A DNA stretch of 64,000 nt, from contig NZ_JBDIVE010000004.1 of assembly GCF_039631295.1 (NCBI RefSeq), forward strand, positions 248,001-312,000, written 5' to 3'. The notes under the pieces are model-generated. The model was not told the DNA's origin, ran no database searches, and worked only from the letters and a program-made list of their open reading frames with translations. Shown here piece by piece: positions 1 through 7,311 of this stretch. Numbering within the stretch: the first letter of the stretch is position 1; every line of letters starts with the position of its first letter. Position numbers and translations under genes: made by a program. This stretch comes from Viridibacterium sediminicola (lineage in GTDB: Bacteria; Pseudomonadota; Gammaproteobacteria; Burkholderiales; Rhodocyclaceae).

Positions 1-526
1 AGAAATTGAAGGCCACTTGCAGGAAGCGGAAACACATCAGGCTGGAGCCCAGCGGAATGGCGAGATAGACCGCCCACTTGGGCCAGTCCAGATCGCTGGT
101 ATTGCCGCCCGACAGCGCATCGGTGGCGATCCCCAGCGAGCTGAAGGTGAAGTAGTGCATGCCGCCGTCCCACACCAGCTTGCCACCGAGGGTGGCGACG
201 ATGGCGGTGAAGGTGGCGCCAGCGAGCAGGCCGAACAGCACGAATTTTCTGTGGTTCTTTTCGGAGAGGCGGTTGATCAGCACGTCGACACCGACGTGGA
301 TGCCGGTGCGCACGCCATAGGCGGCGCCGAACTTGGCCATCCAGACGAACATGATGATGGTCAGCTCCTGTGCCCAGCTGGTGTTCAGCGAGATCAGCCA
401 GTCTTGTACGACGGGAATGTTGTAGCCCGAGAGGTAACGGTGCATCACGGCCACGAAGACGATCAGGGTGGCGAGCCCCATCAGGGTCGAGATGATCCAT
501 TCCTCGATATGGTCGAGAAATTTCAT
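1..526 (-). CDS. dctQ: TRAP transporter small permease DctQ (partial)
   Basis: Small membrane subunit of a tripartite ATP-independent periplasmic transporter; with the large DctM subunit it forms the inner-membrane carrier that takes substrate from DctP. The visible 175 residues start MKFLDHIEEW and hold four hydrophobic stretches at about 9-31, 51-72, 94-118 and 151-172, the classic DctQ four-helix layout. The conserved region around residues 51-80 (ending GIHVGVDVL) is typical of the family. The ATG at 526 follows an AAGAAAAAA leader with a weak ribosome site. The reading frame runs off the window at base 1, so the C-terminus, and probably dctM, lie outside. It is downstream of dctP in the same operon. 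Confidence 0.9.
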   Translation of the reverse strand, partial: MKFLDHIEEWIISTLMGLATLIVFVAVMHRYLSGYNIPVVQDWLISLNTSWAQELTIIMFVWMAKFGAAYGVRTGIHVGVDVLINRLSEKNHRKFVLFGLLAGATFTAIVATLGGKLVWDGGMHYFTFSSLGIATDALSGGNTSDLDWPKWAVYLAIPLGSSLMCFRFLQVAFNF

Positions 527-552
527 GATTTTTTCTTCTGTTATGAAAAGAA

Positions 553-579
553 ATGAAAAAGGGCGGCAGCGCCGCCCTT
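553..579 (-). terminator. Hairpin between dctP and dctQ, terminator-like
   Basis: Two perfect 9-base arms (AAGGGCGGC at 559-567 and GCCGCCCTT at 571-579) enclose a 3-base loop. Read in the direction of transcription (minus strand), the stem is followed by a run of T, so it has the form of an intrinsic terminator. It lies inside the operon, 11 bases past the dctP stop and before dctQ. Such intercistronic hairpins commonly give leaky termination or 3'-end protection so that the binding protein is made in excess over the permease; that role is inferred. Confidence 0.75.
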
Positions 580-589
580 CTGCTTACGC

Positions 590-1600
590 TCAGAGCTTCG
601 TGGGGTCGAAGCCGGTTTCCTTGTAGATGGCCTTGATCAGGTCGGCGCCGATGCGGTTTTCATGCTCGCGATGCACCTTCATCATGGCTTTCTTCAGTTC
701 CAGACGTTCGGCATCGGTCGGCACGATGATGGTGGTCTTGCCGGACTTGCGCACGGCTTCGACATCTTCATCGTTCTTCTGCTTGGCGATCTTGTTGGCA
801 TAGACCGTGGCTTCGGCCATGGCGTCATCAATGATCTTGCGCATGTCGGCAGGCAGGCCGTCCCAGAACTTCTTGTTCACGATCACCGCATAGCCAAGGT
901 AGCCGTGCTGCGAACGCAGCATGTACTTCTGCACTTCATGCATCTTCTGCGTGTAGAAGTTGGACGGCGGGTTCTCGGTGCCATCGACAACGCCGGTCGA
1001 CAGCGCTTGATACACCTCGGAGAAGGCCATCACCTGCGGATTGACGCCCAGTGAGCGCATCTGCGAGTCGAGCACCTTGGAGGACTGGATGCGCATCTTC
1101 AGGCCCTTGAAGTCTGCCGGCGCCTTGATCGGCTTGTTGGCCGAGAAATCCTTGAAGGCGTTATCCCAGTAAGCCAGGCCGACGATACCCTTGGGTTCGA
1201 GCTTCTTGAGCAGGTTTTTGCCCAGCGGGCCGGTGGTCACGCGGTGCAGCTCGTCATAGTTGTCGAAGATGAAGGGCAGGTCGAAGGCTTCGAAGTCCGG
1301 CACGCCCAGCGGGCCGAACTTGGCCAGCGAGGGCGCCAGCATCTGCACCGAGCCCAGCTGCAGCGCTTCCATCTCTTCGCCATCCTTGTACAGCTGGCTG
1401 TTCGGATACACCTCGACCTTCACCTTGCCGTTGCTGCGCTTGTTGACCAGATCGGCGAAGTAATCAGCCGCCAGGCCTTTGGGCGTATCTTTGGCGACCA
1501 CATGGCTGAACTTGATGACAATCGGGGTCTGCGCGGCGGCTGGCAGGGCGCTCAGCAATAACGCCAACAGACTGGCGCCGAAAAAAATGCGACGATTCAT
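590..1600 (-). CDS. dctP: TRAP transporter substrate-binding protein DctP
   Basis: Periplasmic solute receptor of a TRAP transporter, probably for C4-dicarboxylates or a related organic acid. The 336-residue length is normal. Residues 1-23 form a signal peptide (MNRRIFF start, hydrophobic core, AAAQ cleavage). The family's carboxylate-binding arginine is in LKMRIQSS (R170), and the substrate-pocket asparagine region GTENPPSNF is at about 207-215. A strong ribosome site (GAGGAGA) precedes the ATG. It is the first gene of the leftward operon and precedes dctQ. A short hairpin (CGGGCT/AGCCCG, 1624-1638) lies in its 5' leader. The divergent dctS/dctR pair suggests dicarboxylate-responsive control. 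The exact substrate cannot be read from sequence. Confidence 0.93.
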   Translation of the reverse strand: MNRRIFFGASLLALLLSALPAAAQTPIVIKFSHVVAKDTPKGLAADYFADLVNKRSNGKVKVEVYPNSQLYKDGEEMEALQLGSVQMLAPSLAKFGPLGVPDFEAFDLPFIFDNYDELHRVTTGPLGKNLLKKLEPKGIVGLAYWDNAFKDFSANKPIKAPADFKGLKMRIQSSKVLDSQMRSLGVNPQVMAFSEVYQALSTGVVDGTENPPSNFYTQKMHEVQKYMLRSQHGYLGYAVIVNKKFWDGLPADMRKIIDDAMAEATVYANKIAKQKNDEDVEAVRKSGKTTIIVPTDAERLELKKAMMKVHREHENRIGADLIKAIYKETGFDPTKL

Positions 1601-1652
1601 GGTATGTCTCCTCTTGGGGGTGTCGGGCTCCCAGCCCGTACTTGGTGGAGGA

Positions 1653-1698
1653 TTTATAGAGAAATAGAGGGTGGCACTCCATTGTGGAGTTCCACAAT
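1653..1698 (-). promoter_or_regulatory. Likely dctP promoter with palindromic activator site
   Basis: The perfect inverted repeat ATTGTGGAGTTCCACAAT (8-base arms, 2-base centre) occupies 1681-1698. On the minus strand a TATAAA (-10-like) lies at 1653-1658, with no good -35 in front of it. If the start point is near 1645, the palindrome centre is about 44 bases upstream, where a class II activator sits. A second overlapping inverted repeat (ACTCCA/TGGAGT, 1675-1689) shares part of it. The best candidate binder is the FixJ-family regulator encoded at 3673; this is inference. Confidence 0.6.
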
Positions 1699-1723
1699 CG
1701 GCCCATTCAGGTTTGCAAACAGC

Positions 1724-3676
1724 ATGCTCAAATCATTTCAATCGCATGCCAGTCCGTGGTTCTGGCGTCTGCCAGCCATCGTGGTGCTTGGCCTGCTGAC
1801 CGGTGTGGCCGGCTTCGTCATGCTGACCCTGCACCAGGATCAGCAAGAGCAGCGCGGCGCGATGCTCTCGGATGTGCTGTGGCTGGAGCAGAACCTGCGC
1901 TTCCAGTTCGAGCGCAACGAGGAGCAGCTCGAACGCCTGGCGCCGGAGCTGTTGCAGGTGGGGCGGCCCGACGCAACTGCCATGGCGCGTGCGCGGCAGA
2001 GCATCGGTAAGGACAGTGGCATTGCCCGGCTGATCTGGCTGGACGCCGATGGCCGCCAGCGTGGTGAGCTACCGCCACAGGAGTTGCGCCTGGCGCAGGC
2101 GCAGCAGCAGGCGCTGGACGCGGTGCTGCGCAAGGCGCGCGCATTCGGCAAGCCGGCCTACGGTTCGCTGCTCGACGCAGCCGATGGTGCGGCGATCAGC
2201 GTGGCGGTGCCCTACTTCGACGGTGAACAGCTGCGTGGCATGCTGATCGGCATCTATCCGTTGTCGAAGCTGCTGGCCACCCAGGTGCCGTGGTGGTTTT
2301 CGGAGCGCTACCGGCTGACCATCAAGGACCAGCAGGGGCATGAAGTCGCGAGCAAGTCGCGCGTGGCGGCGCTGCACCCTGAGCTGTCCTACGAAGTGCC
2401 CTTCGATCCGCCCGGCAACGGGCTGATGCTGCATGTCGATACCTACAAGAGTGGCTCACGCGTGGTGCCCTTGCTGTTTGCGGCGGCCGTGGTGTTGTTC
2501 GCGCTGGCCCTGCTGTGGAGCCTGTGGCTGCTGGCCAGCCATGTGCGCCGCCGTCATGAGGCCGAGCAGGCCTTGCAGCGCGAATACAACTTCCGCCGCG
2601 CGATGGAGGACTCGCTGCATACCGGTTTGCGTGCGCGAGACCTCGACGGCAACACGACCTATGTCAATCGCGCGTTCTGCGAGATGGTCGGCTGGTCGGC
2701 CGAAGAGCTGCTCGGGCAGAGCTCGCCGATGCCCTACTGGCTGCCCGAGGATTACGAGACCAATAGTGATACGCACCGCCGCGTGCTTGCCGGCAAGGCC
2801 TCGCACCAGAGCATCGAACTGCGCTTCCGGCGCAAGAACGGCGAGATTTTCGATGCCCTCATCTACGAGGCGCCGCTCATCGATACCGAGGGCAAGCACT
2901 TCGGCTGGATGGCCTCGGTGCTCGACATCACCGATCGCAAGCGCGCCGAGGACCTGGCGCGGACACAGCAGGAGCGCCTGCAGGCCACGGCGCGCCTGGT
3001 CACCACCGGCGAACTGGCTTCGACCTTGGCGCACGAACTCAATCAGCCACTCGCTGCCATCTCGACCTATGCCGGTGGCTGCATCAGCGGCTTGCAGCAC
3101 GACATGCCTTCCGAGCAGCTGATTACTGCGCTGCAGAAGATCTCGCACCAGTCGCAGCGCGCCGGCAACATCATCCGCCGCATCCAGAACTTCGTGCGAC
3201 GCAGTGAGCCGCGGCATGAACAGGTCGATCTGGCGCGCGTGGTGCGCGAGGCGGCGGCCTTGCTGGAGAGCAGCGCGCACAAGCGCCAGGTGCGCATCGC
3301 GCTGGCCTTTGCCCACGACATGCCGAGCATTGAGGGCGATGGCACCTTGCTGGAGCAGGTCGTCGTCAATCTGATGCGTAACGGCATGGATGCCATGCAG
3401 GATGTGGTGCTCGCCGAGCGCCAGCTGCGGGTGAGTGTCACCACCCTGGAAGCGAGCATGGAAATCAGCATTGCTGACCGTGGCTGCGGCCTCACGCCGG
3501 AGACGGTCGAAAAGCTTTATTCGCCGTTTTTCACCACCAAGGCCGAAGGCATGGGCATGGGCTTGAACATCTGCCGCTCGATCATCGAGTGGCATCGCGG
3601 CCGCCTGTGGTTTGAAGCCAACCCCGGAGGCGGTACCATCTTCCGCTTTTCGCTGCCCCGAGAGTCCCATTCATGA
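1724..3676 (+). CDS. dctS: DctS-type sensor histidine kinase
   Basis: Membrane sensor kinase, predicted to detect the TRAP substrate and phosphorylate the following response regulator. From the ATG at 1724 it is 650 residues: helix 15-35, periplasmic sensor region about 40-245, helix 247-272, PAS domain about 290-405, and a HisKA domain with H437 in LAHELNQPLAAI. The HATPase domain shows N553 in NLMRNGMDAM, DRGCGL at 585-590 and GMGMGL at 609-614. An in-frame start exists at 1604, but the added residues look unlike a signal anchor and would overlap the dctP promoter, so 1724 is preferred. The stop overlaps the next gene's start (ATGA), implying translational coupling. The layout matches the DctS rather than the DctB/NtrC-type system. 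Confidence 0.85.
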   Translation: MLKSFQSHASPWFWRLPAIVVLGLLTGVAGFVMLTLHQDQQEQRGAMLSDVLWLEQNLRFQFERNEEQLERLAPELLQVGRPDATAMARARQSIGKDSGIARLIWLDADGRQRGELPPQELRLAQAQQQALDAVLRKARAFGKPAYGSLLDAADGAAISVAVPYFDGEQLRGMLIGIYPLSKLLATQVPWWFSERYRLTIKDQQGHEVASKSRVAALHPELSYEVPFDPPGNGLMLHVDTYKSGSRVVPLLFAAAVVLFALALLWSLWLLASHVRRRHEAEQALQREYNFRRAMEDSLHTGLRARDLDGNTTYVNRAFCEMVGWSAEELLGQSSPMPYWLPEDYETNSDTHRRVLAGKASHQSIELRFRRKNGEIFDALIYEAPLIDTEGKHFGWMASVLDITDRKRAEDLARTQQERLQATARLVTTGELASTLAHELNQPLAAISTYAGGCISGLQHDMPSEQLITALQKISHQSQRAGNIIRRIQNFVRRSEPRHEQVDLARVVREAAALLESSAHKRQVRIALAFAHDMPSIEGDGTLLEQVVVNLMRNGMDAMQDVVLAERQLRVSVTTLEASMEISIADRGCGLTPETVEKLYSPFFTTKAEGMGMGLNICRSIIEWHRGRLWFEANPGGGTIFRFSLPRESHS

Positions 3677-4269
3677 CTGCGCTGGTTCATATTGTTGACG
3701 ACGACGAGGCGATTCGCGACGCCCTGAGCTTCCTGCTCGGCACCCATGGTCTGGCTAACCGTTGCTGGCACAGTGGTGAGCAGTTCCTGCTCGACTACCG
3801 CGACAGCATGCGTGGCTGCATCGTGCTCGATGTGCGCATGAGCGGCATGACCGGCCCGGAATGCTTCGACGTGTTGCGTGGTCGTGGCTGCCGCATGCCG
3901 GTGATCTTCCTCACCGGCCATGGGGATGTGCCGCTGGCCGTCGAGGTGCTGCGTGCCGGCGCTTGCCACTTCATCGAAAAGCCGCCGCATGAGGCGCAGC
4001 TGCTGGCGGCCGTGCGCGAGGCGCTGCAACGCGATATCGAGATCCAGGAAAGCTACGACGCGCGCAACCAGCTCGGCGAGCGCCTGCGCCAGCTGAGTCC
4101 GCGCGAGCGCGAGGTGATGGACCTGATTCTCGATGGCAAGCTCAACAAGCAGATTGCCGACATCCTGCAGATCAGCATGCGCACGGTGGAAGTGCACCGC
4201 TCCAACATCTTCGACAAGATGGCGGTGCGTTCGGCCGTCGAACTGGCGGGGCTGCTGGCCAAGAACTGA
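3673..4269 (+). CDS. dctR: FixJ/NarL-family response regulator DctR
   Basis: Response regulator of 198 residues. The receiver domain (1-120) has the acidic pair D10/D11, phosphoacceptor D53 in VLDVRMSGMTG, T81 and K103. A LuxR/FixJ helix-turn-helix follows at about 133-195 (LSPREREVM, then KQIADILQISMRTVEVHRSNIFDKM split over two helices). There is no sigma-54 AAA domain, which separates it from DctD. Its start overlaps the kinase stop by four bases. Genes of this pair in other proteobacteria activate dctPQM; the palindrome at 1681-1698 is the obvious candidate target. Confidence 0.87.
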   Translation: MTALVHIVDDDEAIRDALSFLLGTHGLANRCWHSGEQFLLDYRDSMRGCIVLDVRMSGMTGPECFDVLRGRGCRMPVIFLTGHGDVPLAVEVLRAGACHFIEKPPHEAQLLAAVREALQRDIEIQESYDARNQLGERLRQLSPREREVMDLILDGKLNKQIADILQISMRTVEVHRSNIFDKMAVRSAVELAGLLAKN

Positions 4270-4353
4270 GCCGAGGGCGTGTTGTGTCGCTTGCAGAGGA
4301 CGGGCGCTGCCCGTAGCATGCGTTGAACCCCACATCATTCACGAGGTCGCGCC

Positions 4354-5223
4354 ATGTCAGCACGGCATCCGGTCATTGCTGTCACAGGATCTTCCGGCTC
4401 AGGCACCTCGACGGTCTCGAAGTCCTTCAACTGGATCTTCCGGCGCGAGCACATTAATGCCGCCGCGGTGCAGGGCGATGCTTTTCATCGCTATGACCGC
4501 GCCACCATGCTGCAGCTGATCGAAGAGGCCGAGCGCAACCAGCGCCGGGGGCCCAGCCATTTCGGTGTTGAAGCCAATCATCTTGATCGCTTGCAGGCAT
4601 TGTTCGCCGAGTACGGCGAGCACGGTACCGGCGAACGCCGCCAATACCTGCACGAAGAAGCCGAAGCGCTGGCTGCCGGCTTGCCGGCTGGCAGCTTCAC
4701 GCCCTGGGAGCCCTTGCCGGAAGGCACCGACCTGCTCTACTACGAGGGGCTGCACGGCGGCGTGGTGACGGCTGATCTGGATATCGCGCAGCATGTCGAT
4801 CTGCTGGTCGGCGTGGTGCCGACGATCAATTTGGAGTGGATCCAGAAGATTCACCGCGATACCCACATGCGCGGTTATTCGGTCGAAGCGGTGCAAGACA
4901 CCATTCTGCGGCGCATGGATGACTACGTGAATGTCATCGTGCCGCAGTTCTCACGCACGCACATCAATTTCCAGCGCGTTCCGGTGGTCGATACTTCCAA
5001 TCCCTTCATCGCGCGCGAAGTGCCCAGCGCCGATGAAACCCTGGTGGTGATCCGCTTCCGTGATCCGCGTTCGGTAGATTTCCCTTATTTGCTGACCATG
5101 CTCGACGGCGCCTGGATGAGCCGCGCCAATACCTTGGTGGTGCCCGGTGGTAAGCTCGACCTGGCGATCCAGATCATCCTCACCCCGCATATTCTTAGCC
5201 TGATGGAACGGCGTGGCACTTGA
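4354..5223 (+). CDS. Phosphoribulokinase family protein (PrkB type)
   Basis: P-loop kinase of the phosphoribulokinase/uridine-kinase family, 289 residues. The Walker A segment is GSSGSGTST at 12-20. Other family landmarks are QGDAFHRYDR (about 39-48), YYEGLHGGVV (about 129-138), the VVPTINLEWIQKI stretch and the C-terminal VVPGGKLDLA. True phosphoribulokinase makes ribulose 1,5-bisphosphate for RuBisCO. The length and start (M-S-A-x-HPVIAVTGSSG) closely resemble E. coli PrkB as I recall it, and E. coli has no RuBisCO, so a Calvin-cycle role is not assured. A GAGG sits upstream of the ATG. No RuBisCO gene is in this window; the nearby transketolase, GAPDH, PGK and aldolase genes would fit either central carbon metabolism or the Calvin cycle. 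Confidence 0.85.
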   Translation: MSARHPVIAVTGSSGSGTSTVSKSFNWIFRREHINAAAVQGDAFHRYDRATMLQLIEEAERNQRRGPSHFGVEANHLDRLQALFAEYGEHGTGERRQYLHEEAEALAAGLPAGSFTPWEPLPEGTDLLYYEGLHGGVVTADLDIAQHVDLLVGVVPTINLEWIQKIHRDTHMRGYSVEAVQDTILRRMDDYVNVIVPQFSRTHINFQRVPVVDTSNPFIAREVPSADETLVVIRFRDPRSVDFPYLLTMLDGAWMSRANTLVVPGGKLDLAIQIILTPHILSLMERRGT

Positions 5224-5232
5224 ATCGATTGT

Positions 5233-7119
5233 TTGACGAGTCATAAAATCAACCACTTATCTGAATTTGCGCGTGATGCTGTCGCGCGCCGCATGCCCGA
5301 TTTGCCGGCCGAATCCCTGATTGATGAAGAGCAGATTCAGCTCGATGCGCAGACCATCGAGCTGTTGCGACGCATCTATCTGTTCCTGCTCTTCGTCATC
5401 TTCCCGAGCACCTTGCTCAACCAGGTCTTCAATCCGGCGCCGACCTGGCCCTGGATGCCCCTGGCGCCCTTGCTGATCATGTTGGGCATGCGCTGGTGCC
5501 TGCGCAAGGGGCGGCCTGTGCTGGCCATAGGCTTGCTGCAATGGGGGCTGTTTCTGGCGGCGTTGTTGCATTGCTTTGCGCTGAACGGTTTGCGCTCGCC
5601 GATCGCGCTGATCTTTCCGGTCTTGCTGATCCTGGTCGGCTGGATGCGCGCGCGCAAGGATGCGCTGATCGCGCTGGGCGTCACGGTGATCTGCGTGTCG
5701 GTGATGGCGATCTTTGATGCGCGCTGGTGGCCGGTGCAGGTGCCGCGCCATATCTATTACAACTGGCTGTCCCTGGTGCTCGGTAGCGGTCTGGCCACCT
5801 TGCTGGCGGTGCACATTGCCGAGGCCAGCCGTCGCGCCAGTGCCCGTAACCGCGCTGCCAATGCCCAGCTGGCGTTGCAGCTCGACGAGCTCAAGCAGGC
5901 GCGTGACCGCCTCACCGCGCTCTCCAATGTCAATCCGATGCCGATCAGCATCTCGCGTGTCGAGGACGGCAGCTATATCGACGTCAATCCCGCCTGGGAA
6001 CGGCTATCTGGCTGGTCGCGCGCAGAAGCGCTGGGGCGGCGCTCGATCGACATGAATTTCTGGGTCGGCGAGCATGATCGCGAGAATTTCGCCAAAGCGG
6101 CCAACACCAGCGAGGGCTTGTTCAATTACCCGATACGTTTCCGCATGCGCGATGGCAGTGTGCGGGACTTCCTGATCAGCGCCGAGCGCATCGATTACGA
6201 CGGCGAGCTGGCGATTTTCGCGGCCTTTGTGGACGTCACTGCCTTGCGGCAGGCCGAGACGGCACTGGCACAGCTCAACAGCGAGCTCGAAGTGCGCGTC
6301 GCGGAGCGTACCGCCAGCCTCAGCGAAGCCCTGTCCAATCTGCAGCGCGCGCAGGAAGAGCTGGTGCAGTCGGACAAGCTGGCCTCGTTGGGCTCGGTGG
6401 TTGCGGGCGTGGCGCATGAGCTGAACACGCCGATCGGCAATTCGGTCTTGCTGGCCTCCACCCTCAGCCAGGACATCCACCAGCTCGAACAAGCTTTTCG
6501 CTCCGGCACGCTGCGTAAATCTGAAATGGAGCGCTATGTGGCGGACGCTGAGCGTGCCGCAGGTTTGCTGGAGCTCTCGCTGGCGCGTGCCAGCCATCTG
6601 GTGGCCAGCTTCAAGCAGGTCGCCATCGACCAGAGTTCGGAGCGCCGCCGCCGCTTCGCCCTGCACGAGCTGGTGTGGGATATCTGCGAAACCATGCGCG
6701 CCGGCATGCGCCAGCCGGAGTGGACCCTGGACTGCAGCCTGGTGCCCGATCTGCAGATGGACAGCTACCCGGGGCCGCTCGGCCAGGTGATCAGCAATCT
6801 GGTGCAGAACGCGTTCTTGCATGGCTTGCGGGAAAACACGGCCGGCCGCGTGCATGTCGGCATGCGTCGCATCGATGAGAACAATCTGGAGCTCACCGTC
6901 AGCGATGACGGGCGCGGCATCGAGCCGGAGATCATCGGCCGGATCTTCGACCCCTTCTTCACCACCCGCCTTGGTCAGGGGGGCTCGGGGCTCGGGCTGT
7001 CGATCGTCTATCGCCTGGTCACCAATTTGCTGGGTGGGCGGATCAGTGTCGAGTCCTCGCCGGGGCAGGGCAGCTGCTTTACGATCTACCTGCCGACGGT
7101 GGCCAGCAGCCAGGGCTGA
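5233..7119 (+). CDS. Orphan multi-pass PAS sensor histidine kinase
   Basis: Inner-membrane histidine kinase of about 628 residues. Six hydrophobic segments (about 46-64, 73-88, 96-117, 121-138, 143-161, 177-195) make a compact membrane sensor without a large periplasmic domain. A PAS domain (about 225-340) and a coiled coil (about 341-383) precede HisKA with H395 in VAHELNTPIGN. The HATPase domain has NLVQNAFLHG, DDGRGIE and GGSGLGLSIV. No response regulator is adjacent. The longest frame begins with TTG at 5233, 9 bases after the kinase-family gene upstream; an in-frame ATG at 5293 gives a 608-residue form. Neither has a convincing ribosome site, so the start is uncertain. Signal unknown. 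Confidence 0.85.
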   Translation: MTSHKINHLSEFARDAVARRMPDLPAESLIDEEQIQLDAQTIELLRRIYLFLLFVIFPSTLLNQVFNPAPTWPWMPLAPLLIMLGMRWCLRKGRPVLAIGLLQWGLFLAALLHCFALNGLRSPIALIFPVLLILVGWMRARKDALIALGVTVICVSVMAIFDARWWPVQVPRHIYYNWLSLVLGSGLATLLAVHIAEASRRASARNRAANAQLALQLDELKQARDRLTALSNVNPMPISISRVEDGSYIDVNPAWERLSGWSRAEALGRRSIDMNFWVGEHDRENFAKAANTSEGLFNYPIRFRMRDGSVRDFLISAERIDYDGELAIFAAFVDVTALRQAETALAQLNSELEVRVAERTASLSEALSNLQRAQEELVQSDKLASLGSVVAGVAHELNTPIGNSVLLASTLSQDIHQLEQAFRSGTLRKSEMERYVADAERAAGLLELSLARASHLVASFKQVAIDQSSERRRRFALHELVWDICETMRAGMRQPEWTLDCSLVPDLQMDSYPGPLGQVISNLVQNAFLHGLRENTAGRVHVGMRRIDENNLELTVSDDGRGIEPEIIGRIFDPFFTTRLGQGGSGLGLSIVYRLVTNLLGGRISVESSPGQGSCFTIYLPTVASSQG

Positions 7120-7311
7120 CAACACTTGCCGGGCTTGCGGTACATCAATCTGGCCTTGTCATCGCGTGCTAGGGTATACGCTTATAAAGGCCATGCTCAG
7201 GTGCAGAGTGCTGTACATGCGCCCATTAGTGGAGAAATTCACGGATAATCGCGTGTTCCCGCTGTTGCGGCGGGGTATCAATGACTCCATGGCCACGTGC
7301 ACTCAAATCGT

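Noticed and set aside
1669..1690. Possible sigma-54 promoter (TGGCAC motif) before dctS
   Set aside because: The -24 GG is present, but the base pair at the required spacing is TG, not GC, and the regulator is FixJ-type without an AAA domain.
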